Shown: positions 35,301 to 48,100 of the stretch, one piece after another
How positions within the stretch are numbered: the stretch's first letter is position 1
How the letters are laid out: each line of letters begins with the position of its first letter
NCBI GenBank assembly: GCA_933228895.1
Contig: OW121852.1
Coordinates: 61,112,872-61,176,871 of the forward strand
From: Platycnemis pennipes
Lineage: Eukaryota > Arthropoda > Insecta > Odonata > Platycnemididae
Length of the DNA: 64,000 nt
Reading direction: 5' to 3'
Translations under genes and position numbers: made by a program
Notes under the pieces: generated by a model
What the model saw: the letters and a program-made list of their open reading frames with translations, nothing else
What the model was told of the DNA's origin: nothing
Database searches by the model: none

Positions 35301-35902
35301 CTTAAGTTGACGAATCACTGTAACAACAAAATGCACTAATGCCATTGCAAATACATGCCGTGGTTACCCCAAGGACATCTACAGTGAAAAATACTTACGC
35401 CACCAGAAAGGGACACCACAATTCCACCACAAAGTCAACACCCATTGTTGGTCGCTTCAACACACACCTCTAAGAGCACACTCTTAAACCTTCAAAAACT
35501 CTAATAACACTGGCAAAATCAAACCCAAAACATAAATAAACTTGCTCTCCTGTAAAATACATCACTTAAAACTTGTTCTTATGATTTGCTATCAAATCAC
35601 CAATGTTCATAGATCCTTGTGCATCAACCACCCTCAAATAGAGCTTATTTCCTCAAATCTTCATTTGAATTAATGAAAAATAAACCCTTTTTACTCTTGT
35701 GTGCAAAGTAACTTGCACAGAAGGGAAATTAAAGAAATTGCTTCCCAAGAGAGCACTTCTGCTTTGTTCTTCTGAATTCTTCAACATTTAACAATTTTCA
35801 ATTTTTTCCAGGCTACTTCGAAACATTCCCTATAAAAGAGAATTTATCATATTAAAAAATGACACTCTCTTCAAACTTGGTAGAAAGAGAAGATGTCAAT
35901 CA

Positions 35903-36155
35903 TCACCAACCAGTAGCAGCTGCATTGTTTGATACAGCCTGCTGAGACTGTCCCCAGCCTCCGTAGCCACTTCGTCCCCGATTATTCTGGCCACCACCTC
36001 GGTAGCCTCGATACCCACCCCTGCCATACATGTTCCCCATCCCCCGATTGCCATAATATCCCCGGCCTCTGTAGCCACCCCGTCTAGCGGACGCAACACC
36101 AAATGTCTCAGAGTTCAACTTCCTCTCCTGTCTCCAGTCAGTTCTCTGGGAATGG
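35903..36155 (-). CDS. LSM14: LSM14 last coding exon, TFG box and RGG tail
   Basis: The acceptor is TTTTCCTTGCAG. The first base completes a Gly codon, then HSQRTDWRQERKLNSETFG, SARRGGYRGRGYYGNRGMG and a GYR/RGG-rich end, with stop TGA at 35903-35905. The tail is short, about 50 residues after the TFG box. Confidence 0.93.
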
Positions 36156-39100
36156 CTGCAAGGAAAATAAAATTTCCATCAATTAAAACAGTTCAAAGGA
36201 TTAAAAAAACAAATCACATAAAAAATAGCTAAATATTGAAGCAAGTTCTAAAAATATTTTTTTACAACTAAATGGTATCTTCAGCAACAGAACACTTGTT
36301 TACCCTAAATTCCCAAGCATAACGTGCACTCATAGGTCAATCTTTGGCTGTTATCCGCACGACTAAAAAATTTCAAGTATAACGTGCACTCATATACACC
36401 TGCAGAACATTGACTACTGAAATGCATATTTTCGGAATCATTGAAATTCACATTTTTTCAACAAGGCAGAGGAAAATCCAAAGCAATTATGCATGGGAAG
36501 AAAAAAATAACATTGTATTAGCTATTGTATTACACTTTCAGCAAAGAAAAAAATGAACACTAAGAAATAATTACATTATCACAATGTGATACACATATAC
36601 AAAGTTTTTGAAAAAGATTCTAGATCTCACCTGCCTCGCGTAGAAGGAAAGAAACATTTTTTTATATTTAACATTTTTTATCTCAGAAAACACACAAAAA
36701 GCCATGAGTTTTATTTTCAGAGGTGGTGGGAAATATCTTTAGGATTATTATAAAAAATAGTTCTGCTTTATAAGCACATTGTCTTTGGTAGATATTTAAT
36801 TTTTTATACAACCACGTTTTGGGTAAGAAATTTTCTTAAACTTATGAAACCAGTGTTTTTTTTAATATCCTAAAAAAATTGGTGTGCACTCCATGGTCGT
36901 TTTTTCCGACTCGCGCTGAATGATATTTGAAGTCCTGAACATATCTTTACGCTCGCATAATTAACGGAAATCGGAAAAAGGGGGACAAAATTCAAAAATA
37001 GCTTTCTTTGAGATATAACTTGAAACTTCACACAAATACTAAGAAAAGACTGCTAATTAAGGAATTTTACATCATTTGATATGCTTTTTATCTATAAGTC
37101 AAATACAGGAGCTCGAACATGACCAAATTTCCAGATAAACACCTGAACTAATTTTTCTCTGAATGTCTTCCAAGTAGTTGATCGCGATGATATGTAAGGA
37201 ATTTGATTGAATAAAGAATAGCATGGTCTATTAACACAAGACTTTGCCTTTAAATTACCAAAGCTTCAAATATTTTTGAAGCATTTTGGTGCAATTCTGT
37301 TAAAAAATAACAGACTCTGTTCTCAGATAATGTTTACACAATGTAGAGAAAATCTAGCGTTTTTGGGACCTGTCAAGTGACATATCAGCGCACTTGTTGA
37401 AGACTCATTAACACGAAATTGAAGAGAAATTAAAAATAAGTCTACGACACCGAAAAATACATATGATTTTTCGATCGCACGACCAGGCTCTGCATGGCTG
37501 GGGCTGTAAGTGCCGTGACTCGCTTACTTTGCTCAAGTGACACTGACTCAAGGCTTACATTTCGTCGTCTTTCAGCTGCACTCATTATCACCAGCCTTCA
37601 CTGATCTATGTTGATGAAATCATGAGAATATTGAATCGTGGGACCGGATAAGTGTACGCGGAATCACGTTATTTTTCTTCGCGCATGCTCCGGGAACATA
37701 CTTCTTATTCACGCCCTTCAGCCCTTGAAAAGAGTAGTCTTTCTAGGGCACATGTACACGTACATGTAACATTTCAGAAATACACTAGTTTTTTTTAAAT
37801 TCCTTTTGCCCCTTTCTTTTTATTCACGTGGTAAGAGATGCACCGATGATTTCGGAGCCTTCGTCTGTCCATTGGGATCTTACACAAAGAGACATTTATG
37901 GACCCGCAGAGCAGTTGTCATTCTTGACAGGCATTTTTTGTGATCAGTTTTCTTATCATTGGAGAAATGTGTTTTTTTTAATTCAGTTGTAGCTTGGCAG
38001 TATAGAAGAAAAATTGTGCCCAAGTGACTTCAGGATTTTAAAATATTTTTTGGACTTGTTTTTGTAGTTTTTCAAGCCTCAACACCTTGGGTAGCTCTTT
38101 CTATTCATCGATCAGCAGAGATTTTTATTTATTTTGTGGTCTATTCTTTTACAAAGAGAGCGGAATATTTTTGTATTTTTATTTTTTGAAGATATTTGTA
38201 TTTACGACACCACTGTTGTATTGTTTTTCATTGCAATGTCTTAAAATGTTTTGAAATATTATCCTTGGAATCATCTTTTTGGTATATCTTTTACTGCATA
38301 CACATCTGTATTAATTTAACTAACATTTGTCAACATCGAAATTATATTTTATATTATTCCCTGGACCTCTTGGCCCTTTTCACAACTCCCGTCAAGAATT
38401 GGTGTTATATAATGGCTAGTTCACGTTTTGAGTTCGATGAAAAAGTGATAGAGGTGCAGAATGTGTCATTGACTGAGAAGAAAGAGCATTTGATGGAATT
38501 TTTAACATAAACATTACATTTAGGACCTAATATATATGCTATACAAGCTCTCAATGATTACACACAGATTGATTTTACGGCCCTATCTAAAACGTTGAGA
38601 AGAACGTTTCCGGACTAATGAGAGAATCAAGATTCAAAACAGTAAATGGTTAAGGGGTGCATTAATTTTCCTAATTTTGCACTCAATCATTTTCAAGCCC
38701 CTATAAATCTGATTTCGAGTCCAGGTCAAGTTGGATTTTTCCTCCGTGGAAATTCTGCTATTGTGCATTTCCGCGGGTAACTTCGCTATGTTATTCACCC
38801 TTAGTTCACAATCCTTAAGTTTGATCAAGTAAGTGTTTAAATACATTTAAACACCTTAGTGTTTAAATACGGGCTAAACTTCGTGGACAGTGAGTAGCGT
38901 CCCATTAGTGTGCACGACTTCGGCTCGCCTGTGATATTTAGTATGGCAGACATGTAGCATATTGTCCATTAATGCCTCTAAAAATCCACAGGGGAGAAGG
39001 AATATTGGTAGAGTACCATTAAATAGGATAATTGGTAGAGTACCATTAAATAGGATAATTGGTAGAGTACCATTAAATAGGATAATTGGTAGAGTATCTG

Positions 39101-42100
39101 GCCAGGAAACGGGATTCCGGGTTCGAGACCCGGTCGGTGGATTTTTTGAAGAATGGAAAAAGGCATTGAATAACCATTAGTGTAACATTAGTTGCACTTT
39201 GACCAATGGAAATGTCTTCAATGTTTACGGAGCACTTGCAATCAGTTAAATCTCATACGAATAATTATTTAGTTGTGGACGCATGCCCGTGCAATTAGCT
39301 GCATTAGGACCTTTAACCCTCATACATCTCCCACCTTCCATCAATGCTCATTGCAGTCAATGTTTTTGAATAAAGGACGTTGGAGATAATGAGTGTAAAA
39401 ATGCAGTTCCGATAGCGGAGCAAGCCCTTTAAGTTTAATGGACCTCTAAGGAGATTTCTAAGATTTTTTAAATGCATTATAGGAATATGCGCATGGTGGT
39501 CGTAGTTTATGACCTCAGAATTTCGTGATTGAACATTAGAATCGTAAATAGGAGGTATTGCAATTAAAAATCTATATGCCGAAAACTTGGGTGAAACTAG
39601 TCATACAAGGAAGGTCTCCTGCCTAAGGTCTTTTCTCTCTTCTCCTGTCAACCAAGGCCCTTAATCTCGCACAGCTCCCCATATTGCATCATGGTTGCAG
39701 GGAGGCCCTCATCTCTTAACATAGCAGACATTACACAAGATTTTAGGGAAATGTCTGTGTGGTCAATAACATATGTGTATTGGTATTATACAAGTAATAA
39801 TCTCATGGATATTATTATTATTCAAATTACGAGTCCCATGCCATAAATCCCAAGGTTAACTCGTGGCAATGCTACGACAATTCGGAACATTATTTTCTTC
39901 TTTTGAGCCTATTCCTAGTCTTAAACCATTGGGATCGCATATTATCAAAGCTTCTGACCAGATCAAAGAGAATAAAAAATGTCAATGAACTCACTCTGTA
40001 ATGGCACAAACGTGAAACAACACCAATAAATCAAGGAATTAATTATGTAAGGGACACATACAATGTACAAGTGCCCATGGAGTCCTCAGGAATGGAAAAA
40101 CTACAGTCTGACCTACACTAAGTAGTTGTAAAAATAAAACGAGTTGAGATAGAGAAGAAAAACTTTGGATTCTTTCCTATCTACATGAAAAGATAAACAA
40201 TTTTTCTGGATGAATTGACATGGAATGACCAAAAACCGAATGTATTTTTAGTCGTATTGGTGACATATTTTATGTACTTTTTGCCTATGATTCAAATTCA
40301 TCCTGATGCATAATGCTCATGCCAACGATGAATGATTAGAAGCCTTAACCTTGTAAATAGCGTCAGAAAAACTCTGCCACGATCCATCATTATTCGTAAA
40401 AAGGAGTAATTATTTCACGTCGGGACTGAGACCCGAGGTCCGTAATTTCAAAAAGCCGTTATTTCGTAATATCGCATGCTGTTATATGTATTTAGATACC
40501 CTTATGGTCAGGATCGAAGATTTTGCTTTGTAATACCAAAATATTGTAATTTCGAGTTTCTACTGTACTTACAATAGTATATTATTGTCATACAACTTTC
40601 AATTAATGTGTTTTGACTTAAGACATTACGTATGCCAGCTTATACCAAATTTTGCATACCATCCTAAATTCAAGGGGCTAAAAGGCATAAACAAACATAG
40701 AAATAGCTTAAACAATGGAAGGGCAGTAAAAACATCTCTAATTTACCGAAAAAAGAAAATTATTTGTATTAGAGTAGTTATATGATTATATGGACACCAA
40801 AATACATCGACAACAAAATAGAACCAATTAATTTAACTTCGACAAGTAATTCTGTTTGCTTAAGATATTACAAATACTTTAGCTATCCAAGAAATTTTTC
40901 GGTTGCTTATTATATATTTATGCTCATTTCTAGCAGCTCTCTTCCTATCGACTTGTAATATGATGCTAAATTTTATTACACGAATGAGTCTCATGTACAT
41001 TTGTCTTTCTTCGCACACAAGTGAAATACACCATTTACGTTGTTCATGATTGATACTGTGGAAGTTGAAAATAGGACACTTAAAACTTAATAATATTCAT
41101 TGCGGTTTATTCCACATATCACGATATAATGGAGACTGTTTTTGTTGATATTCAGTAAAATAAAGGTAATCCATGGTTCACTTCGTAATATTAATCCTAC
41201 TGTTAATAATCAGCTAGCTGGGCAATTAGAACACCATATTAAATATTATGAAACAATTCATCACATGAGAAACCATTACTACAAGCATGAACATACATGT
41301 TCGTGACTACAAGAATTTAATTTGCACATAACTTGCCTTCCTTGAGGTCATGTGATTCACCTGGCTCTCTTTATTGGCTAATCTCATATTGCCATTACTA
41401 GACCATGCAATTTTTCATAGCACTCATAACCGGGTGAAGAAAATTCACCACCAAATTACAGAATTGGAAACGATGAGGGCAGGTGAAGTTTTTCGTTGAT
41501 GTCCATCACTGGTGATCAATATCACCCAAGCTACAGAATACGGGCCCAGGTTTCATAAGTTTAAATTAATAATATAAACAAATATATGGGGTCAGGTTTC
41601 ATAAGTTTAATGGAATAGTATAAACAAATAAGAGTTAAACATTTGAAACTTCAATGATATCATGACCAAAGTTTGACTCTTATCCCATCAAAATACCTTT
41701 TTGTTCATGCATTTCATACTGTTAAGACAAAAAACCTAAGCGATACTGCCCTCCGCAACTCCCATTTAAAGGGGCAAATTTTCACTCTCGCTGCAAAAAC
41801 CTACCACTAAGTAATTATTAAACACTGTCCATTACCTGCATTTAACTGAATACAAAATTATCTACAAACCCATATGCTCTGTATGAATATCGCTTCTTCA
41901 GTTTTCGAAATATTAAGCCGCAAACTTGAGTCTTTAACCCCCTCAACGCCGTCATGCGTACCCAGTACGCTTCCTGAACTGCCGAATATAATAATTTTTC
42001 TCCTAATAGTAAAATACGAAACATTTTTAGCCCTTTAGTTGTTCTTTAATTTTGCAATTAAATTTCCTTCCAAACCCGAGAGTAAATGAATTTCATCTTT

Positions 42101-45100
42101 CCAGCCCTTACGTTCCTCCTTCCTAACTACAGTAAAGTCTTGATTTTACGTAACACCTTGGGACCCAAAAATGGGGTGTTATGTAAAATAAAATTATGTA
42201 AAATCAAGATATTAGCGGATTTTGAAAAATATACCAAGATTTCACAACGTATGAGAACACAATGACATTGAAACTATTTTCACTACAAAGAGATCATTAT
42301 TGCATGCATATTAAACTGTAGAAATCAAAACTATTTTAATTATGGTGGAGAGATAATTATATTTTAACTCAAAACGTGAAATAGAATTTCAGAACAGAAT
42401 CATAGCTTTTGGCTGCTCAGGCAAAAGTACAGATTTAGCATTTAAACACGTGGCAATCAAGTGTGTAGATAATTAGAAAATCATTCCTGTGGAAGAGTAT
42501 GAATTGTACTGAGAGATAACATTTGAAATTAAAGCGGTTTAAAAAATTCATCCAAGATAATTAAATAGAAAAGTACATCACTCAATGAAAGTTAAATAGC
42601 ATTGCATAGCAAACAAATAAACTGCCTGTGCAAAATGAAAATGAAGAAAAACCCCTCTGAAAGTAAAATTTTATCTATAGAATTATGACTTTTAAAAATA
42701 TTTTGTGATGTTTTTTTGCACTTTTAACCATTCCATTTTTGAGTGGATTACTTTTTCAATTTCTCTTAAATTATCTTTAAAATCATCATCAACTTTGTGA
42801 AGTAATGAGAAATAACAAGGTTTTTAATGCAAGGTTACTAATGACAAGGAAGAGAGGTCTAAGTGCCTCAGGGCCTCCTTGGAGGAACTCCACCACAGCA
42901 ACAATCTAATCTAATTACAAGGGAAGCATATTTCATTGCAAGGCTCCGGAATGCAAGGGTACTTAAAAACAGCACAGGTAGCATCTACGATAACATCAGT
43001 TGTAATTATCATTGATTAAAAACCATAGCACTGTGTTCGCTATCATTTCCATATTCCTTGGTTCTTCAATTCAATTTATTTAAAATTTTGGCTAACCCAA
43101 ACCGTGTATCGAATTCCGCTTAAAGCTCTATGGAAAAGTACAGACAACACAACCTAAACAGACCTATCTACCTAGACATGGGGAAGGTTGTGAGTGAACA
43201 TGTTCATACCGGAAAAATTTGTTGCCAAGCATTTAAGCAAGTTTTAGCCATCTGATGCCATCAGTTGTGATGTTTTATGTAATACTACAATGTCACATAT
43301 CTTCCCAATTGCCTTGGTTGTTGGCATCGGTTGAGGACAAAAACTGTCCATACATTATTCCGCTTAACAACGCACGCAAGTGTCAAGACACGTGCACTTG
43401 GGCGACCCCAAAGCGAGCTTCATCTCATCACTTGGAACAGCTGACAGGGTTACTATCTCAAGGTCATAAAGCAGCTTTGTGCGAGCATACCAGGATTCCG
43501 GCACAATTATCATAGCGTAAACAAGTAAACACCTTGAACCCATAACTTTTCGTGATGAAAGATGGAAAAATAAAATAATAATATATATACCATTAAAATG
43601 CAATGTATTGATTCGTTACAGTTGAATTTCACAGTAGTACAGCATTATATTGAAGATTTCCTTTAAAGATAGGCAAGAATCTGCCGGATTATGTTTAAGT
43701 TTCTTTAAGTTCTGTTGTTTCATTTTGTAAAATCGAATTGATATCTCCACTAGGGACCAAAATAGCATTATGTAAAATCATTACATCAAATTTACATAAA
43801 ATCAAATAATGCTTCCATAAGAATACTACAGGAGTCGGCCGGGACCGCTCATTCACTTTTGTAAAATCAAATTTTACGTAAAATCAAGTTATGTAAAATC
43901 GAGATTCTACTGAATCTTGAAACCATATGCTTATTCTAGTGGTGAGACGTCAAGAAGGGTCAGCTACTTCGTGCAAGAGATACGATATCTTCCTCATGAG
44001 TTCTCTGCCTTATCTCAAAGTCCTTCCCTTGTGCATCATCATCTCGAGCCCAATGAATATTTTCTTCGTCACATCAGTCTCAAGCGAAGGGGCCAAGTGC
44101 TTTGCTCTGCCTTTCTTTCCTTCTTCATTCACAGTCCATAATATTTGAAGATTTGTCTCTCTATAAACAGCAAAAACTGGGCCCCATCAGTATCTTACTC
44201 ATCCCTCGAAGGAATTGTTTTAGAAACTATTGTTATGCTGAGCAACAGATTTCATCTAGAGAGCCCCTTTTTTCGTGAAAGTCAAGAATAAATGCTTGGA
44301 AAACTGACAACAGAAGAATTATACATAACCTTGGGACTATTCATGCTCATGAGAATTGTTCAGAAGCCAACACTTTGAGCTTACTTTTCCACAAAGAGAG
44401 TTATATAGACTCCAAATTTTGGGGATGTAGTTTAAGAGACCTATTCGAGATAATTTGTAAATTCCTTCATTTCAACAACAATGAGGAAGAAGATCAACGG
44501 AGTCCTCCCAAGCTAAAAAATATTTTCCTGTAATTGAACATCTAAATGAAAAATTTCAGACATTTTTTACGAAATCGCAACATTTCAATTGATGAGACGT
44601 TGACACTATGGAGGGGTAGGCTGTCCTTCAAGCAGTACATTCCTCTGAAGGCAACAAAGTTTGGAATCAAGACCTACGAGCTTTGTGATGCAAATACCAG
44701 CTACCTATGGTCCTTTATGGTGTACACAGGAAAATATACTCTATTTCCCTCAAAAATCACTCCAACTAACAAGACAGGGTCAATAGTTTTACACCTGATT
44801 GAACCACTGCTAAAACGAGGACCATGAGTTTGGACAATTTTTATAATTCTCCTGTCCTTGCAACACTACTGAAAAGTAAATACATGACCGATTGTGTTGG
44901 AACATTGAGGCTGAACAGAAAGGATGTTCCAAAAATCGTGGAAGAGAAGAAATTGCAAAGTGGCGAAATGTGGAGACAACATTTTGGACCTGTTGCTGTT
45001 TTCATATGGAGGGACAAAAAATTGTCACAATGATCTCCACATTCCACAGTGACGAAATGAGAACAGTATCCATAGGCAAAAAAGGGACCCAAATACCAAG

Positions 45101-48100
45101 TGTGTTGGACTACAACAAATTCATGGGTGGGGTAGATCTCAAGGACCAGTTGTTGCATACGTACTTGATTGAAAGAAAGCTACATAACAAGTGGTATATG
45201 AAGTTGTTTAGGAGATTATTATATGTAGCATCCATAAATTCTTATGTTATTCACAGGGAAATTGCGAACAAAAAATTAGACCACCTATCCTTTCGTATAC
45301 AACTGCTAGAGGAAATATTTTGGAATATGCTGTTGGCAGACAATGTGCACCAGGCCGTCACTCTTTAGATAATTTAGTTCCACGACTTACAGAGAGACAT
45401 TTCCTGAGGATTCCGGCAGCTGGGAAGAAAGCAGAGCCCCAAAGAGGTGCGCAGTGTGTACAAAGCACGCGAAAAGAAGAGACAGTGTTCACTGGTGCGA
45501 ATCATGTGCAGTAGGTTTGTGCTTGGATTGCCTCGAACCTTATCGCACGAAGCAGAATTACTAAGGTAACGTCATATAAATATAATTCCTTCCTAACAAT
45601 TTAGACCACAAAACGTGGATTTCTGCATGAAATGATTAGGACAATCTTTCAGAGCCGAAGTAACAGACGACGTTACGAATTTTATGTTATCGATACAGGT
45701 AATCATATCGAAAGACACCGTACGACTATGAAGTTGATACCATTCTTACGAAACTTAAGTATGTCACTATCAATAAAATGCATAGTATGTACATTAAAGA
45801 TCGATTAAAAATAAACGAAAAAATATAACACTTTAAAATCTTAAAACATATACATTGTACAGAGAGAATGAGGAAAAAACTATAAATGTTGATCCAATTC
45901 ATTTAAAAATTTAACGTAGAAAAAACATAGCTTTCAAAAAGTTCACAAAAATTTTCAAAATGATTGGAATCTTACATTGAAAGTTTTAAATTATTGAATG
46001 ATACAGTGACAAAAAGGTGAAATCAAATAAATCTCCTGCGGCTGCTTGGATGGGATTTAATTAAATGTCCTCCGCACTTGAGGGGTTAAAGGTACCTTTT
46101 GCACTAACTTATACAAAATGTGCCGTTTTATCATTGTAATCATAATTAATCATTGAGTATACATCAACATAAGGTATCTTATTTCTTTTCTTGTGATCAA
46201 TAATAAGTGCAAAATGAAGCTTTGTTATAATAAATGAACACCAACTATTTACAGAATCCAAAAGTTATGCAACCTGTGTACACTTCATAGAAACCCTGTA
46301 AGGCTCAACTTATTTTGCACCTTCTCCTCGCTACCATATTCAGAATTTAGGGTCCAATAATAAACATTGCTAGATATTCCACTGTATTGTGGTAAATCAA
46401 AATCCAAATTTAATAGCATTTCCATTGAACATTACCAATATTCAAGACTCAAATCACCGATGGCGGCACTGTGAGTGGTGAATTCATTTTCCAATATTGC
46501 CACTCAGGGAGGGATAAATAGTCTCTCCTTGGCTCAGAGCAAGGACAGGGATCCTTACTATAGGATAAATGTACTCCCTCCTATTCATATGTGTGGTAGG
46601 CAGAGGTGGAAGTCAGGGCACTAAAGGAAAAGTGAGGTGGACCATGGTTCATAGCAAATTATTATGCTTTCAGAAGATTGGGCACTATTTAAAGGTGTAT
46701 TTAAGGTGTAACAGTCCTTTTTAACAGAAGGTATGTGTTCTTAATGCTTGGCTTGCAATGACCGCAAGATGCCGGAGTTGAGAAGAAGGTCATTGCAAAC
46801 AAGTGGGATGACAAAAGAGCTATTACTGATGAAAGGGAGGGTAGAGATCAGGTAGGAAATCATCAAACATTTTATACATAGCTGCTGCTTCTTGGTGTTT
46901 AAACGGGTAATTTGATTTGCCTATCTTACTATAAATGTTGCATTTGATGTAGCTAAGTATGGTATAATTGCCGCAGAACATGTATTTAATCTTTTTTGTA
47001 CTTGTCTCACACACAACTGCATGATTTTGCTCAGCGAATGATTGAAGTCTATTGCAAATGATCGTAATTATCTTCATGCTAGAAATGGCATAACCGAACT
47101 TAAACAGCTGCCATCAACGTAGGAGTACGTGGGCTTAAAATAGTTAAAAATAGATAGCAGTGATATATGTACTCACAAAAAAATATGAGACTCCTGTCAG
47201 GTAAACCCACCCCTACTTAATAATAATATGTAATAATAATGCTTCTATTTGCCATGTTAGATCAGATACATCAAAAAATATAACAGATATATGGCACGTC
47301 AAAAAAAGAAATGCAGGTACGTATTACATGGAAATAAAAATGTTACCGACGTAGTAGGAGTAATCAATTCAGTACTTATTCTGAGCTAAGTAAAGATTTC
47401 CAAAGGAATTACCTTATGTCCCTCGTGAGTGTTAGCCCTTGCTCGGCATTGGCACTAAATATCTAAGAAAATTTTATTTCAACTATTGATGGTTGCATCG
47501 TTGATTTGTTCTGAAAAACTATGTTACATCTTACAATATTTCCAATATCACTTGCCAATTTTCTCGTTCTAGCTTAAGAAAAAATCCAGTTGTCAACTTT
47601 GATATTAACAATGATTTTGAAAATGTCAGGTAGCATAAAATATATTTTCTTGGTAACGAATTACTACCAAATCTTGTGAAAAAAATGTGTTTGGTTACGA
47701 AGTGTTCCCTAGTCCTGCTTTCATACTTCTACTCATCAAAATCATCAAAGTATGGCATTAAGTTGACGAAGTTAAGTATGGTAGAGAATGAATAATAAGA
47801 CTCAAGTGTTGTTGGGGAAGTTTGGGGGATATGAATCCTCACCAGAAAAGAAAACTTTTAGTGATGGATGACAGACAGAGTAGACAAGTTGAAGAAAAAT
47901 GAAAATAATGTATTTCTACCTAACCTTTTATTTAATAAAATTTATTTTCAGCCAGGATAGACTGGGAAAGATTGGTAATGGCACTGGCAAGCATCATTAT
48001 ATCATCAATATGGTGAAGTAATACAGTTGAATATTTTCGACTAGAATTTTAAATTTTTGTAGTCTTTCTATGGCCCTCTCCACATTCACCCTAGCTTTCG

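Larger units (their letters stand above)
29320..35902. other. A+T-rich region, probably includes the LSM14 3' UTR
   Basis: LSM14 is transcribed leftward and its stop is at 35903, so its 3' UTR must occupy the right-hand part of this stretch. On the minus strand there are AATAAA hexamers near 34950 and 34720 and many others, so I cannot choose the end. Apart from the candidate exon at 30460-30515 and the SINE at 32300-32372 I see no gene. Confidence 0.4.
41938..46085 (+). mobile_element. piggyBac element with TTAA ends, interrupted by a pogo-like element
   Basis: TTAA at 41934-41937 is followed by CCCCCTCAACGCCGTCA. The other end reads, on the complement, CCCCTCAAGTGCGGAGG next to TTAA at 46086-46089. 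Between them lies a plus-strand piggyBac transposase remnant (44250-45564). The span is 4148 bp; subtracting the pogo-like insert (1783 bp and its 2-bp duplication) leaves 2363 bp, close to the usual 2.4-2.5 kb of an autonomous piggyBac. It was therefore full length before it decayed. Confidence 0.8.

Noticed and set aside
38412..38510. Short frame MASSRFEFDEKVIEVQNVSL... as a gene
   Set aside because: Only 32 codons, no splice sites or homologue recognised.
39004..39084. 27-bp repeats as a CRISPR-like array
   Set aside because: The units are directly adjacent with no spacers, in an animal genome, and are part of a tRNA-like repeat.
39085..39140. Functional tRNA gene
   Set aside because: A and B boxes are present but no acceptor stem or proper anticodon arm closes.
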